DNA from: Neoechinorhynchus agilis
Lineage: Eukaryota > Acanthocephala
Direction of reading: 5' to 3'
DNA: 64,000 nt
Assembly: GCA_051530055.1 (NCBI GenBank)
Contig: CM121342.1
Location: forward strand, 16,120,001 to 16,184,000
Shown: positions 24,852 to 35,779 of the stretch, in pieces
How the letters are laid out: each line of letters starts with the position of its first letter
How positions within the stretch are numbered: the first letter of the stretch is position 1
The notes under the pieces: model-generated
What the model was told of the DNA's origin: nothing
Databases searched by the model: none
The model's input: the letters and a program-made list of their open reading frames with translations, nothing else
Translations under genes and position numbers: made by a program

Positions 24852-26877
24852 AATCAAGTTGTTCTAAAAGTGTTTCTAGTCAGGGAAGGGGGTGTTCTTG
24901 TGCTGCTGTGTGCGTTATGCAGGAAGGAGATGGATATTCTATAGGTAGTAGGCTTTATTTTCCTCTGTTGCCGCCAAATCACAACACGATTGGCTGCGCT
25001 GAGGTACAAAAGCCAAAATAGGAGAACCGGCAAAAGCAGAATGTAATTGCTTGCTGATAGGAGTGTGGTATTTATGAGGACGTAGTCAAGTGCTTTATGT
25101 CAGCGGGACGTGTGAAATGCGGCTTTAATGGTAGGTAACATTGGCGGACCAACCAGCTTCTTTGAAAGCTACGTTCTAAAAATATGAGATTGAGAAAAGT
25201 GATGAAACCGCACCTGACGACACAAAAATAGTAATTAGGTTTAATTGGCAGGTATGCACGGTGTTTAGACCAATAGAAAAATTTCCCAACATTTTTCTAG
25301 GCACTAAACTACCTTATTACAACGTACTCACCTAATCTATGAACAATTATTTAAGTAGGGTAACTCGCTCCCATAAAGTATTAATTTTTTGATATCATTT
25401 AATTACATCAAAACAACTCTGAAACCGTTCATTAAAAATCATCGTGTATTTTTTGCATTGTTGTCAGTTTTTTCAAAGGAAATGTTAAGTCTTCAGAATC
25501 AAATATTTTACTGTGGCTCTTCAGACCATTGAATCATTTTACGGTCACAGAAAGCTTACATTTTTTAATTACAAAACATTTTGTTCTCAATTATTTCTTG
25601 TAAAGGTTCACAGCTAAGAATGCATTGTACTGCATTTTTATATTTTTCAAGTGATTTCCATTTAAAGCGCATTAAATATTTATTCGTTCTCCGCATCTGT
25701 ACTTAACCATATAAGATATTTTATTAATAAACTAAATTGAAATTCCCACGCGTACTAATTCAAGGCATAAGCTCATTTTTATCATATTTACCTGTCTTAT
25801 GAGCATTCATGCTTTTTTTTATTGTGCAGGAATATGTAATTTTAGGCTTAGCGGCTCTTTTATTTTTATCGCTCTCCAATTTTGCTCAATTATGGATATT
25901 TCCTGGTATAACTTAGGCTGTAATTAAAGCAAAGCGCTGTCGTATGATCAGATAAGCCGATCACGCCTCTAAATTGATAGATTGGTTTTTTTGTGGATGT
26001 AATTTGCATGTAGGTCGATATTTTTTGAAAAAAGAATTCGGTGCGTCGATTTTATCAAAGTCGACGCTAACGATATTGCACGAGTTTGTTTTAACACTAC
26101 CAATTGTGTTAGATAATCATTACAAATGACCGCGATGTTAAAAGAGCGATTATTACAATGGCGGCTAGACATGCAGGTAAAATTGAAGATCAAAGGTTGT
26201 GATCCGATTGTATTAGTGATGATGAAAAAGAAAAAGTTATGCTTAAACTACTAGTCACAAACGGGGGTCAGATTGGGTTATAGGAATGCTATTCCGTTAA
26301 ATCTTCCTTTTAAATAATTGATTCGTATTTTAATAGGTAGATAAATTGCAACCAATCACCTCTGTATATTTCATTAAGTTTTGACTGGAAATAAGTATTT
26401 TTTACCATGAACGTTAATGATGCGCAGCCACAGTGAATGAGGATTATCTTGAAATTCCGATTTGTATTCACTTGACTTCCTTTGATCATTCAGCTGCGTT
26501 TATCAATAATTCACGCTGCAGTAACACTTCATCTAGGTCGAGCTAATTATCATCGGGACCAATGAAATTTCGTGATAGCCGACAGTGGATTATATACCGC
26601 AAGTCACACCTTCTTTTCGGGAAATCAAAGGTACCTTCAGTGGCGTGAGTTACCGGTATCTCGTTATACTTGTTATCTCATTTTGAAGGAAAAGTTAGTT
26701 TGTGAATCGACAAGAGGCGATTAACTATTTATTCTTCGAAAAAAATCGCATAACGCTGCAAATTATAATCTTTCCTTTACCACAGTGAATGAAACCTATT
26801 GAAAATGCACAATTTAGAGCTGAATAAAAATATTCCTTAAGATGATTGAATTTTTTGTTAACTTCGAAAATTTTTAC
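24852..26877. other. POU gene upstream region, no other gene seen
   Basis: AT-rich non-coding sequence. 24.88-25.13 kb is somewhat GC-richer and could be promoter or 5' UTR of the POU gene, but no defined element can be shown. Confidence 0.4.
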
Positions 26878-27312
26878 GCTTTGGTAAATTTAAATAATTT
26901 CAAGCAATTTTTGTAGTTTTGTAACACGCAGATGTCAAAAATAAGAATACTTGTGTTTTTCAACTTGTAATGGTCGAACAAGAAAAAATAAATACCTACT
27001 AGCTATAATCGCAAAACACAAAACCTATAAATTATGGATAATAATACTAAGCATACCGCAGGAACCAACCGTCACATATATTTTTGGTTTTAGCAATCGA
27101 CAAAAAATATACACAAATTAATTTTCATAATTTATAATAACACATTTTATTAGTTAAAGTATAATTAGGGCAAGCATGTATCTTTGGGTCTTTCAGTTTT
27201 ACGATTGTTGCTAATAGTTATTTATTTTTCTTGTTCGACCATTACAAGTTGAAAAACACAAGTATTCTAATTTTTCTGGCATCTACGTGTTCATATTTCA
27301 ATTTACCAAAGC
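26878..27312. repeat. long imperfect foldback (inverted repeat) element
   Basis: The left arm from 26878 (GCTTTGGTAAATT) and the right arm ending at 27312 (AATTTACCAAAGC) are inverted copies. The best-matching core is 26943-26990 against 27223-27269, almost identical over more than 40 bp. Pairing continues inwards (ACTAGCTATAATCG and its partner; ATAAATTATG and its partner). The right arm lacks about 25 nt near its outer part. It encodes nothing and resembles a MITE or foldback transposon; no clear target-site duplication was found. Confidence 0.65.
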
Positions 27313-28389
27313 ATATTTTTGGGAAGGTAATAAAAATTCAATCCACTCAGGAAACTTTTTGCGTTGAATGGAGGAAACTCACTGATCAGTTCCGAGTACT
27401 CTTGGTATCTGAAGATCCTGAAGGATCTATAAAACTCGTAACTGTATGTTTAAGGGTCTAAGCGTCTCAATCAGACCCAGATCGGTGGGCTACGTGACCA
27501 AGGAAAATTATCAATCGTGTAGGGGATGTTCACAACATTTAGAGAAAAAATGAAACTAAATAGCGAGGCATAAGATAAGACTAAAACTTAATGTTCAGCT
27601 TTGAGTGACAGTGCTACCGTTTGTAAGTCTTCTCCTTACTTTGAATATGTGATTTAAAAAGCAATTGCATTTATTGTTTCACAAATTGTTGAGAATCAGT
27701 CCGCTATATATTTTAAATCAAAGAACATTCATGATATTGAAATCGCAACCTTATCTTTTGAGCATTGAATTATATTCAATTATCAGTGCGCCATTTGGGG
27801 GCATAAAAGACGTTAAGCAATATATTTTTATCCATGACCTCTCAAATACTTTGTTATATGCCTATCAGCTTCCAAAAAAGCGTAAAGTGAACTCAAAGGG
27901 AATGCATCCAGATGGAATAAAAATGGAATCTTCTTAGCATTTCGTAAAAGAAGAAAAGTACAACTTAACACTATAATTTATTGTTCAACTATTTATTTGC
28001 AATTGGCTTCGTCGGTGGCATTGAATCCTGTAGCTATACATTTCATGCTTTAATGTGAACTTTTATATACTCTTTTCATACTCTCAAGAAAAATACTCGT
28101 AGGAAAGCGCATTACTGACCTTGTTAGAAGAGTGACAACATGTTCTGACACCGACCAATTTGCATTTTAGAAATTTAAAAGGCATCATTACGCTTTCGGT
28201 ATGTCAAGAGATCTACCAAAAATGCGAGTACGAGTTTTGTATAAATCCATGAGGCATGCCTCATACAATTTTTAAAAACGAAAAGTAATCATATAGATTA
28301 TTATCGTTATATTTTCCGTAAAATTTGCTTCGAGTAAGACGTACTTACGGTTGTTATTCGTATTAATTTCTTACAAGCCATTTTACAAT
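27313..28389. other. no gene recognised
   Basis: Two short plus-strand frames (27231-27461, 27665-27937) have no recognisable motif. The first begins inside the foldback. Some of its distal codons look protein-like, but I cannot assign it. Confidence 0.35.
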
Positions 28390-29370
28390 TTATAAAAGTT
28401 CTGGTGGGAACGGATGAGCATCTTTATCTTTCATTGCCTCGAGGATGGATCCAGCATTTCCTTTCTGAATCACACAACTGATTCTCCGGTAAAAAATAGT
28501 TGGATATACAGGGTGTTGTTGGGGCCAACCATTTTCCAAGGTTAAAAATTCTGTGGTGCTTTGTTCGAGGGTACGAATTGTCTCAATGGCGAGAGATCTT
28601 GAAAAATGTAGAGCGATGGATCGAGGCATTTGTATTTCTCGCCACTTTACAAGCTACTGAAACTGTAGGGGACAAATCGCTCTTAGCAGTCGCATTCGGG
28701 CAGGTAAAGTCCCGCACTAGAAGGCGGCACCCGTCGTTTCTACTTAAACCGATCGGCTTCAGAAGAGATGGAATGCCTGCCATTGCCAATGTGGCGATTG
28801 TGCCTTGCTATCGTTTTGGGCCACCGAACCAGTGGGTTTCTGTGTTTTCCGTTTTTGCACCGTACTTGCATGTCGCAGGGCATGAGTAAGCTTCGGCTAT
28901 GTCACCCATTTTAGAACCAAACTACGAAATTGGTAAAGGGTTAAGAAAACTACCGAACCATTTGTTACGGTCGCGAGTGGGCGTGCTTGTTCTTTGGGGT
29001 TGGGACAGGAACCAATCAGGTTTCGGAATTCCTTCTGAGATCAATGGGTTGACTTACGTCGTTGTGTTGATGTATCCGTTGGGAAAGGCAGTTCGAGTTC
29101 TTTACTCCATATTTCTTGTGGGATTCGGTAAGATTAGTCATAAATTAATGATCGGTCGCATAGGAATGCTGGTAACATTTGAGCTGTCAAGCGAAGTGTT
29201 CGGGAAGCAGATGAACCAAAGGTTGGGATTGCCATTTCTTTTGCGCACGCCACTTTGAGTCGGAAAGTTCAAGATGCGAAATTCCAGTCATTATGCGGCC
29301 GATCTCTTTGTCAAACGCGGCAAGGGTTTCGATTTGGAAGCACCGTTCACAGTGGAGAAGGAGATTCATT
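28390..29370 (-). mobile_element. degenerate 3' end of the zinc-knuckle/RPD LINE
   Basis: Minus-strand pieces can be ordered against the better copy at 36.27-37.07 kb: HCERCF-like region, CKYGAK segment, LKPIGLSRNDG followed by LLVRDFTCPNA, then the C-terminal block ISCVIQKGNAGSILEAM. Frames shift between pieces. This is the most diverged of the five copies and presumably the oldest. Plus-strand frames here are antisense shadows. Confidence 0.65.
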
Positions 29371-29614
29371 TCGGTAGGGCATGGCAGCGTCGAAGGATAA
29401 AGAAGTAGGCGTATTGTTTCGCCAATTTTAGCAGCTTCTCTGCTACATCACTTAGTTGATTTATCGCTGATTTTACTGAATTATCGAAGTTGGATTTGCC
29501 GTATTTTATTCAATACTGTCTTGATGTCAAAATCCCCCGCGAGCTTTATCGACAGTGAAATCCAGTTGCCACTATCGCACACAAAAACATGCATAATCGT
29601 TGTTTATTTGTCGA

Positions 29615-32226
29615 TCAGAACAATTTGTTTATTCTTTTAAGATACATTTGCCTCCACTGTGGAAGTAAATAAAATTGTTCTTTTTTTAAACCGAATATTT
29701 TTAAAAATTCTTCGTTAGAAAGATACTGTTCCAAATGATTGCGATCCATATCTGCTGGAGTCGATCTAAGCCGATCGGTTCTAAGTTGGGAGTAGGGATA
29801 AGTAGGAAAATCCAATACTGAGATAGTAGGAATATTCGTCTCCCTTGACGAAACTGAACCTTCGTTTTGTTGAGCAAGAATGACTACATCTAACAAAGAT
29901 GGTAAATAATTATCGCCTGAGTTCCAGATTCACCTTCATCTAGTACTGAGGAATCAAGTGTTTGATCGTAGACCGAAGGATCACAAGAGTTCTAAAAATT
30001 TCTTATTTACAAACCATGCTCTGTGGTTTTGTTTAGACTAACCCTTTTCTGCTTCATTTCATGCTCTTCTTTTACGCCGTACTCACCTGGATGCAATAAG
30101 CTGACTTGACTAAGTGAAATTTTAGGAAGATCAACTCACTGGCACTATTGTACTTTCTCCTTCGAAATTTTTGGTATGCTTTGCAATCCCGTGCTAATCG
30201 CGAAGGACTGGCGAAACTCGGGTCATGATACCGAGTTTCGGAATGCAGATTGCGAGTAGCCGATGGGCATCGAGCATACCTCCAGGGCATCACAATTTCC
30301 GTCTGGATTATAAGCATTGTTTGAAAAAACCGGGCTTTTAAACTTACATCATTCTTTAAATGTTTTAAGACCGTCTCGACAACGCCAAAGTGATTCAGGT
30401 CTAAAGAAATTTCCTTTTTGGTACCCAATTTAGCACCCTTTGCCGGTTGTCCGAATGTTATAGTGGCATCGCCTTCTTTAGCAGACAATGATGATTCATT
30501 GAGCCACTTATAGCAGTGTTTTCGTACTAAAGTTTAATGTGCGTTACGATTTTCTAGATTTTTCGCTATGACGACGCTCTATAACGGTGAATTTTACTTG
30601 ATGAATTTCTGCAATCAAATTGTACGCCTATTTAACACTAGCTGGGATTGTATGAGGCGTGAGTTTTAATAATAATAGCTAGGAATGCAGAAAGCTCCAC
30701 TTTGTTCATTACAGTTGGAACTCTACGTAACTTTAAAAATATAAAAGATTTCGACGAAATCGCTGGACCCAACGCGCAGAGGTGTTAGTAGGGACTATTT
30801 CAGACGTCCGTAGATGACACAGTGAAAAGCAAATCGATTCATTGTGCTCTTTCAAAAAAAGATATTATGCTTTCTAAGCAGGGGTTTATGATAAACAAAA
30901 TTCGAAGCAGTGAAAGGTTTTGCGCGACGGAATATTTTTTTAAGCGAATGCAAGTAAATAATTAGTTTTGAAGTTCCTTTTGGGCTTCGGTAAAAGCAAG
31001 ATCGGACGCTAGCCTGTTTGGCATAATGCCTTCGGCTGACATTAAAACGGTAACAGCTTTCGGAAAGTTAATCCATCTCTATTTCCAGAGCAGACACCAT
31101 TGAGAAAAATGTCAATTTTAAACAAACAAAAATACTGATCTTTTGACTGATGTAATATTTGTCAGCTCTGTGAAAAGTCTGCTTTTGACAGGAACAATGT
31201 CATTAAGGGTACATCCTAGTCGCATAGCGCATGAAAAATGACAATCCATTATCCAATTTTAAACTAATATTTCCTACTTACGTTCCGGAACAGCGGCTGG
31301 AAGTAAAGGTGAAGGCCATGCGAGGGTTTCCATTCGTGTTGGATTGCACGGATTGGGTTCATATCCACCGGAAAATCGCGCAAGTTTACGAGGTTCGATT
31401 GTGTTCTCATGAATCGAGGTGCTCGAGGACGTTTTGGACTCATCCCCGGTACGCGGATGATGTTCCAAGATTAAGCTATCCGGACTGGTTGCTAAGTCCC
31501 GACGTACAGCACTTCTGATCGATGCCTGACTTGAAAGCAGTTTTTTCATTTCTCAAAAAAAGAAAATATTTTAATTAATCAATATAAATATACACTAACC
31601 GGAGTCTGTTTTGTATGGAAGTTTGTATGATGGATAGCTCCGATAGCTGAAATTCACTAAAAGGTTTCTCATTCTAATCACTAAAAAGAAACTCTTCATA
31701 CCGGGTCGATGAAAGTGTTGTAGATTTGCCGGCGGCTCCACCGATCTTTCTCTTACCAAATTGCACTCATTTCCAAGGTAGAAAACGAGTGGAGGGCAGT
31801 GGTCGTCATGCCTTGTTCGATGATGGTGGATATCTTAAGATTCACGAAGATGGATAAGCCGCATAAACAACCAGAAACGTACGTTGAGACAAATCGGTGG
31901 TTGTTGTAACGTCTGATACAGTTCGCCCTAAATGACATAACAAGATAAATCCGATTTTTAGGGCTTACCAGCTTGGACATCGTAATTGTGAACTTCTGAA
32001 GTGAATTCACTGCTGTTATCATACGAGTTTTCATCCATTTGAGTTTTAATATTGGAGAAAGTTGAACGTGCCTCACTAACGTCCTCATCTTTTTGCTTGG
32101 ACGAGGACGAAGAAGCCAGTTTCCAGTGCCTCTTCTTCCTTCGTTTCCGCTGACTGTTTTTTTTCGGTTGCAGAATAATAAGCATACAGCACTTTTTAAA
32201 AATCAATATTACCTCCCATTAGTCAT
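29615..32226 (-). CDS. villin-headpiece actin-binding protein, dematin/abLIM (UNC-115) type
   Basis: The C-terminus (29896-29615) is a villin headpiece. It reads DMDRNHLEQYLSNEEFLKIF and continues to FYLLPQW and KLF at the stop, preceded by TYPYSQL as in abLIM proteins. Headpieces bind F-actin. Likely exons upstream: about 30.21-30.09 kb (SPSRLARDCKAYQKF), about 30.49-30.35 kb, about 31.53-31.28 kb (LARFSGGYEPNPC, LAWPSPLLPAAVPER), 31.93-31.88 kb, 32157-31972, and a first exon 32226-32213 encoding only MTNG plus two bases. That ATG joins in frame to the next exon. The predicted protein starts with a basic and Ser-rich stretch and has no LIM domains, so it is a dematin-like layout or a short isoform of a larger abLIM gene; no LIM motifs are seen upstream. 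The frame shifts by one base near 29.94 kb with no usable intron. Confidence 0.72.
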
Positions 32227-34393
32227 GAATATGTCGACATTTTTTGTTTGATTAAACTCTTCACCCGCCTTGGTTTTATTAATTTTTCGGAAAAATGAAA
32301 ACATCTAGAAGCGACGGTCAGTAGTAGCGCAAAAGGCCAAACGCTTTGAGCTCTGGGCTTATAAGAACACGATGGCTGTTACGAGAGCAGTCCAAAAAGA
32401 TCTTAGCTTGTCTTCATTCTTGCATAATCATTGGAGGGAAAACACATTAGCGAAGGAGTCTATCCGAGCAGCATTATTGGTTTTGTATGGGAACCGAAAG
32501 GCGAAAAAAGACATGTTGGTTGGCTTTTACTACGCGTGTGTAAAGGAGCGGAAGGAGGCGGATTCGCCGTGGTAGAATAAAATTTGAGTGTGAAGTAAGA
32601 AGACTAAGAGTAATTACTTTTCTGTTAAAGTGTACCGTTGTTTCCTATGCGTGCAAATATAATCCATTGAGATGATTAAAAAGTTACTACTCTTTGCTTG
32701 TACTTGGCCAAATACATTTTGCTTTCTATGTCCTAAAGTAGATATAATGGTCAGAAAGGCATCGCAAAAACGGAACATCCTTTAGGATCCTGGTAAGACG
32801 CATATGGATGACCGAGTTATCGTGTAGAATAATGCTAACCCCCAGGAAAGAACGTATTTTTACGATCCGTCTATATGGTTTTGCAAAAAAGGGTTTTATG
32901 GAACCTGACAGTTTATCACCCGTAGATAAAAGTGCTCCCATGAGTGTATTCTCGGAAATGATCACACATCGAGAATGTTAAAAACGTGAGGAGCGATGTA
33001 GTGATAAAGATGAATTCAGAGTTTCGTTAATGTAGTTAATAGTTGTATAATAATGGCACCAAGAATGATTGTAGCGCGATGAGATGCCTAAGCATTTTTT
33101 CCACCTGAGATACCGGAAGTGGCGGTATTCATTCTGTGATCATTATAAAGTTTAGTTGAGACAAGAATTTGAAAGTTCAAGAGATCAAAAAATGGACGGC
33201 AGTTTGTAAAAAAATTCAATACTCGACAATCATTCTCAGAGGGAATGCGACTCCAAGATGGGTAAATAGAGAATATCGAAAGTGCGAATGTCTAGACAAC
33301 TCGAATGGTTTAAATCTCAACCCAGCAAAAAGTTCATTTATTTGAGCCGGTGTGTTTATAGATGGTCACGAAAATTGGAACGATATAATTTACTTAGAAT
33401 AATGCTCACTGAAATACTTCTAATTATTCCACTTTAAGCAATAATTCTAATACTAAAATTAAGACAATTAAACATCAAAATTGCGATGCAGATACAGATT
33501 CTCAAAATGATAGAGGAGAATGATTTCAATGAAACTTTAGCATGCATTATAATTATGTCAGTTAAGAGTTTGTTCGGACGAAGTGCTTGGCAAGAGTTCT
33601 TTAAAAAATTTAGTTGTCAAATATTACTTGCTATAGTGCACTTGGTTTCAAAGCATTTTTATAAAGAACAAGGGAAAAGCATAGGGAGAAAAAGCACTTA
33701 ATGAGAATAAAGTTTAAACATATTACGAATTTGGTTCTTTATTTGAATTTCGTACATTTGAAAGGATTTAGACTCAAGACTAAATTCATAATGCGCGCTT
33801 ACAAAAAGGAGAAAATTGATGCTAAAGTATTGCAAATAAATCGAATTTTTTAAAGTGAGATATCGTATGATTATGTATTGAGAAGCGTCTGTAAAGATGA
33901 CTGATTGGACTCTACAGCAAAGAGACTGTCGATAGTGAAAGGAATTTTATGTGCGTTCATTTATAGGAGGGACAGCAATCTTTGAATAACGTAGACCTCG
34001 AATAATCTAGGATCTCTGATTATTAAAGAAGAACAGATTGTACGCGTTTACCGGTTGCTGGGAATTATGTCAGACAAGTGCAGCAAGGCCACAATTGTCG
34101 GAAGTAGGTTTACATACCGAAAAGACTGGGGTCTGGACCCTCCGCGGGCGCGTGAGAGTGGCATTTATTTGCCAAAGGTGAACATTTTTCGTCTTCATGT
34201 GGAGTCAGAGACTTGCATCAAAACGGCGGTTCTCCAGGGCGGATGATGAATTGCCATTATACACAAAAACGCACCAAAGCATATCTTGTTCACGGCATTC
34301 TAGAGAATAATGCTTCTTTTTCTACTACGTGGAGACAGATTGCTGCGATTTTTGTTCTATCCGGAAATGATAAAATTAAGCTAAAGTAATTCT
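32227..34393. other. intergenic, no gene recognised
   Basis: Several short frames (32372-32575 +, 32726-32965 -, 33486-33701 +) carry no convincing domain. No RNA gene or clear repeat was found. Confidence 0.35.
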
Positions 34394-34394
34394 A

Positions 34395-34633
34395 TGAGTG
34401 CACATCGGATAGTTCGCCACCGTTCTGAATGCTCCTTAGAGCATAGTTATCATTTTGGACCGTCCACGGTGGCATTATCTTTGTTTCAAGATTTAATAGA
34501 GGCAACCAGAGACTCAAGAGCAGGTGTATTCCTTCAACAAAATATCTCGCTAGCAGTACAACGAGGCAATACTGCCAGCGTGATGGCGACAGTCGAGGAA
34601 GGACAAAAGCTGGAATTTGGCGGGAGGTGGTGA
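34395..34633 (+). mobile_element. 3' end of the zinc-knuckle/RPD LINE
   Basis: The plus-strand frame reads RDSRAGVFLQQNISLAVQRG, continues NTASVMATVEEG and ends FGGRW and stop. It is a 5'-truncated insertion of the same family as those at 11.3, 28.4, 36.3 and 51.2 kb, and the best preserved over this C-terminal block. Confidence 0.75.
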
Positions 34634-34639
34634 GTGTGC

Positions 34640-35779
34640 TTAAAACAGATCGTTCGAATTGTTAAAAATATATTATGTTTTTCACCCAGAAAAAAATTTA
34701 TCCATGTTTGTTTATGGTGGAAAAATTAAAGGAATTTATTACATCTGATATTTCAGCACAATCTAGTACGCCTTTATCAAGGTATAAAAACACGCATGGG
34801 GAAACCTGCGACAAGAAAGATGCATTTTGATTTCGAAAAATCAATCGAACACGTTTTTGATTCCATACTTCAATTTTTTCAATAAGGCAAACTTATAGGT
34901 GCTACCACTATAATGATAACATTTCTTTATGGAACCAAGTAAAAAGTGAATAATCTTTAACACGCAAGACGCTTGCAGTGCCGTGCACGATACTCGTGAA
35001 CGGAAGTAAAATGGTCTTAATGGAATATAAAGGCGAGTTTACTAAAGAAATTCGCGTTCTCCGCCCAAATGGACAAAAATATTTCTTAAAAGCTTTACGG
35101 TTTTTTTAATTGTCTTGAAATGAAGGTAGAATTGTTGTTCTAATAAGAAGTTGCACCATCATTTCTCGATGAGAAACTTGACATCCAGATAACACCAGGA
35201 CGACGAATTATTGAAAACATTTCTTTGAAACGAGATATTATAGGGAATCGTGGATGTTATGGACCAAATTTTGTAACGTATCTTCGTGGCTCTTTTGCGA
35301 ATCAATTGCATTATTGTATGGTGCCCAATGATTAGCGACAATCTGACAGCTCGATATTATAAGCACCGCAACTAAACGATTAATACCAGAAAATTGTAGA
35401 AGATCGCTGAAAATCCATTTTCGGGCAAGTGCACTAAAGTCATAAGCCTTCTATTCGATTATTATGCTGTGTGCGTGACCATAACATTCAAATACGCTTC
35501 ATTTTTAGCAATGATTGAAACAATTCAACTAATGAATCTGACTGAACACGTTTGCGATTTAGATCACTAGGTGTTGGCATTGCACTTTAGAAAACCTGAG
35601 GGTGAAATTCGAAACTTTAAGTTCTAACACTTCACAAGATTAAGAAGAAATGATCAGTCACAAAAGTCACCAACGATAATCATGTTTTAAAAACAAAGAC
35701 GCTGCATTATCATTTCAGATTTGGCGCAATTGACAAATGTAATTTCTGCATAATCAACTAAAAACTGATTTTCTACAAA
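34640..35779. other. no gene recognised
   Basis: AT-rich sequence between two retroelement insertions; no domain-bearing frame and no clear repeat. Confidence 0.35.

Noticed and set aside
28500-29258. Two plus-strand open frames of 119-129 codons
   Set aside because: They are antisense to the degenerate LINE 3' end and have no domain.
31231-31518. Plus-strand frame of 95 codons
   Set aside because: Antisense to the abLIM-like exon with FSGGYEP; the minus strand is the coding one.
32726-32965. Mariner-type transposase remnant (LHDN motif on the minus strand)
   Set aside because: Only a four-residue match; no DD34D context, helix-turn-helix or terminal inverted repeats.
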